64,000 nt of DNA, taken from the NCBI GenBank assembly GCA_024036415.1, contig JAMWET010000148.1:1-64000 (forward strand), given 5' to 3'. This stretch comes from Prochilodus magdalenae (taxonomy: Eukaryota > Chordata > Actinopteri > Characiformes > Prochilodontidae). The number at the start of each line of letters is the position of its first letter. The stretch's first letter is position 1. The notes beneath the pieces are model-generated. The model was not told the origin of the DNA. It saw only the letters and a list, made by a program, of their open reading frames with translations, and did not search any database. The translations under genes were made by a program, and so were the position numbers. Below are positions 61,336-64,000 of the stretch, in pieces.

Positions 61336-62639
61336 TGGACTGCACTTCTATGACATCTCGTCATTCCGTCTTCCAGTACACGCTCTACGCGCTGATGCCG
61401 AGGTCAGGCCGGGTCAGCTGCGCTGTGCCATGGCGAAAAGAAAGGGCTTCTTTTAGAACAAACCTGTGCAGCTCTTGTCTTCCATCTCCACGGTTCAGAT
61501 GAGCGTCACCTCCGTCTCACCTGAGGGGCTTATCTGTAGATACGGTGAGCACTCCTCGCGCAGCTCTGCAGCTTCAGGTGCGAATTAGTTCAGGAATATT
61601 CTCCACATCATGGCTGGTTGGGCTCGAAGACGTTTATATCAGACCGTGGCTGGATGGATGATGGAGGGATGGAGCGTGGTTATGTCACAGCACATGGTTA
61701 GTTAAGGGTGGAGACGGCTCTGCCAGAGAATGAGCTCACGGCTGAACTGTCTATAGCAGATGCCTGCAGGCCTGTGCGAGAAGATGACCATGCTAGCTCA
61801 GGCACATGTCTGAGAGAGCGGACAGCAGAAAGAGAGAGCTTGCTGACATCATGTTGGGTCAGGTACTCAAATCTGCTCCTAGGAAAGAAGTCTGGCTCTG
61901 CGTCTTCTCCATCAATCTGTGCAGCCAAGTCCTAGTGGTGGGATGAAATGGCCAGTCGGTCTGTTCAGCCCCTGAAGAGCATGCGTTCGGTGTTCGTGCT
62001 GCAGGCTACATGCTTAGAACTGGAAGCTAAGGGCACTTGTGGAACAGCTGTGTGCAGCTGTGAGGTTCACTTGCAACCATCAGTGGTCAATATTAAAGGG
62101 CCTGTATCATGCAAGTTAGCAATTGATTGCTAACTGTACACAAAGGCTATTGCTAGGCATGCATCAAGGCTTAACACCTACCTGTTCAGTCGAGCGTTTG
62201 GTGATTAGTGTTTCTGCTATGTAAAGGTGAAGGTCTAGGGGTCCACTGACAGAGTGTTGGGTAAGCTGGGAGTGTTGGTGCTGTGGTCCCGCTGCTCTTC
62301 ATGCTCACTCAGGTTTGTTGACGGTGGAGCAGAGGGGCGCTGACTGCTCATGTCTGTGTGACCTTCTGGCTCTCCTTGTTAGTCCTGCTGTAGGAGCCAG
62401 GCCTGCCGGAGTCACTGCTGCACTCTGTTAACACCGTACAGTGTGTTCAGGTCTTCTGGCAGAGCTAACAGTAGGTCTGATCTCTCTGTCTGAGCTGAAC
62501 TGCTGCCCATCCTGTGCGGGCTGATGCTGGTGCTACATCTGCTCTGACTGGGAGCCACTGGGAGCCTTTAACCACCACGGAGCTCCTGGCTGTCCTGCAC
62601 GGTGGAAGCTTGGCCTGCGTCCTGCCGACCCATCCGATG
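61336..62639. other. No recognisable feature
   Basis: Intergenic sequence. Open frames here are short and show no domain. Confidence 0.4.
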
Positions 62640-62905
62640 ACCCAACTACGTAACTACAGACTAATCAGACATTCATTCCTCCACCTTACAAACACTGAAC
62701 GCTCCTTTCCTGTGCTTGTGTTGTATCTGGTGTTGACCCGAGGAGGATGGGTTCCCCTTTGGAGTCTTGGTGCCTCTCGAGGTTTCTTCCTTTTGAACTG
62801 AGGGGGTTTATCCCTGCCTCTGTCGCCCCTTGGCTTGCTCACTGGGGGATTTTACACCAGGCTGCTTTGCTCTATAGAAATAAATGTTGACTTGACTTGA
62901 GTACT
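62640..62905 (-). repeat. Dispersed repeat (CTCGAGGTTTCTTCC...TTGACTTGACTTGA family)
   Basis: GGTGCCTCTCGAGGTTTCTTCC, GCCCCTTGGCTTGCTCACTGGGG and TAAATGTTGACTTGACTTGAG are the opposite strand of the 52840-53205 repeat family. Confidence 0.65.
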
Positions 62906-63435
62906 TGTGATTAATTATGATGATGATGCATATGTTTAAGTTCTGCCTACTGCACACGATATACATCCAGAATAGATATTTTACAGTATGCATGCTATTT
63001 TCTGCAGAATGCAGACTACCTCTTATGTTTATAATGTCCATACCGTATAGATCCCAGCTACTAAAACTTTTCATAGTTAAAAATGGATATCCACATCAAA
63101 CGCGCTTAACTGATGATGATAAACCTGTTTTATTAATATCCGGCTACATGTAGACGAGGCTCATTATACAGTAGCGCCTGTTGTAATCAGTCGCACTGAC
63201 AGTGTTGCAGAGCAGGGAAGGAAAGGAAAGTTGAGATACACTGATGACTGAAATCACTGCAGCATCACCACAGAGATCTCACAGCAAGACTTCAGGCTAA
63301 TTTATGGAGAGCTCTCCACACCCGGTATGTGTCTGGGACTCAGACAGAGAGGAGAAGATACCTGTTCTGAACATCGTTTACAGCTCTCAGAAGTACAGAA
63401 GCTACTTCTGGGTCAAAGTAACACGTGGACATCTT
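62906..63435. other. No recognisable feature
   Basis: AT-rich sequence without gene or clear repeat. Confidence 0.4.
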
Positions 63436-63439
63436 GTAC

Positions 63440-64000
63440 TTTAGGATTTAGCCCTGATGGATTTAGGCCTGCTAGATTAAGGCCTAATAGATTTAGCCCT
63501 GATAGATTTAGTGCTGATAGATTTAGGGCTGGTAGATGTAGGCCCTACTGAAATAGGCCTGATAGTTTTAGGCCCTATTGAAATAGGCCTGATAGATTTA
63601 AGCCTGGTAGATTTACTCTGGTAGATTTAGGCCTGGTGGATTTAGGCCTGATTGATTTAGGGCTGGTAGATTTAGGCCTGATAGATTTAGGGCTGGTAGA
63701 TTTAGACCTGATAGATTTAGGGCTGGTAGATTTAGGACTGATAGATTTAGTCTGGTAGAATTAGGCCTGGTAGATTTAGGGCTGGTAGATTTAGGGCTGG
63801 TAGATTTAGTCTGGTAGATTTAGGCCTGATAAATTTAGGGCTGGTAGATTTAGGCCTAATAGATTTAGGGCTGGTAGATTTACGCCTGATAGCTTTAGGG
63901 CTGGTAGATTTAGGGCTGGTAGATTTAGGCCTGGTAGATTTAGGCCTGGTAGATTTAGGGCTGGTAGATTTAGGGCTGATAGATTTAGGCCTGATAGATT
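63440..64000. repeat. 15-bp satellite (GGCTGGTAGATTTAG), cut by window end
   Basis: The units GGCTGGTAGATTTAG and GCCTGATAGATTTAG alternate about every 15 bases, giving a frequent 30-base register. The first 200 bases are degenerate and the array becomes cleaner to the right, so the homogeneous core lies beyond the window. Confidence 0.95.

Overview
This is vertebrate nuclear DNA, almost certainly from a ray-finned fish. Three intron-containing protein genes sit in a background packed with decayed DNA transposons, SINE fragments, minisatellites and microsatellites. Several dispersed repeats look like ones I know as common in otophysan (especially characiform) genomes, so an otophysan is my best guess. 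That guess rests on memory of repeat families, not on a search. I see no prokaryotic operon, CRISPR array, rRNA gene or functional tRNA gene.

Layout. Positions 1-680 are two tandem arrays. From 5707 to 18654 on the + strand lie ten coding exons of an alanine aminotransferase 2-type gene (gpt2-like). They give 442 in-frame residues ending in a normal stop. The N-terminal part, about 81 residues by comparison with human ALT2, is not in the window as far as I can see. Its introns carry a 15-copy 67-bp minisatellite and several dead Tc1/mariner-type elements. From 18.7 to 38.3 kb there is no recognisable gene: it is a repeat desert with a tRNA-derived SINE, a second Tc1 relic, a 215-bp higher-order repeat, and two large minisatellites (33.0-33.8 kb and 34.4-37.5 kb). 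A CT-rich tract (38.3-39.54 kb) ends at a perfect-looking splice acceptor just before c1ql3.

c1ql3 (+, coding 39839-43069, 2 exons, 249 aa) encodes a secreted C1q-like synaptic organiser. Its single intron holds a satellite whose monomer resembles the terminal inverted repeat of a transposon seen elsewhere in the window. pter (-, coding 54985-48323, 4 exons, 349 aa) encodes a phosphotriesterase-related amidohydrolase, reported as N-acetyltaurine hydrolase. It is complete, with all six expected metal ligands. Its introns hold a well-preserved non-autonomous hAT element (51469-52275) with an exact 8-bp target-site duplication and a relic BED zinc finger. A likely pter promoter at about 57.0 kb carries two near-matches to the TCTCGCGAGA element. 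From 57.1 to 64 kb the window is again repeats, including an LTR-retrotransposon fragment with a tRNA-Leu primer-binding site and a satellite cut by the window end.

The genes do not form a pathway. The convergent c1ql3-pter pair matches the known human arrangement at 10p13, so it is conserved synteny. The gpt2-like gene is not part of that human block. I found no convincing new biochemical system. The most unusual signals concern transposon biology and repeat birth.
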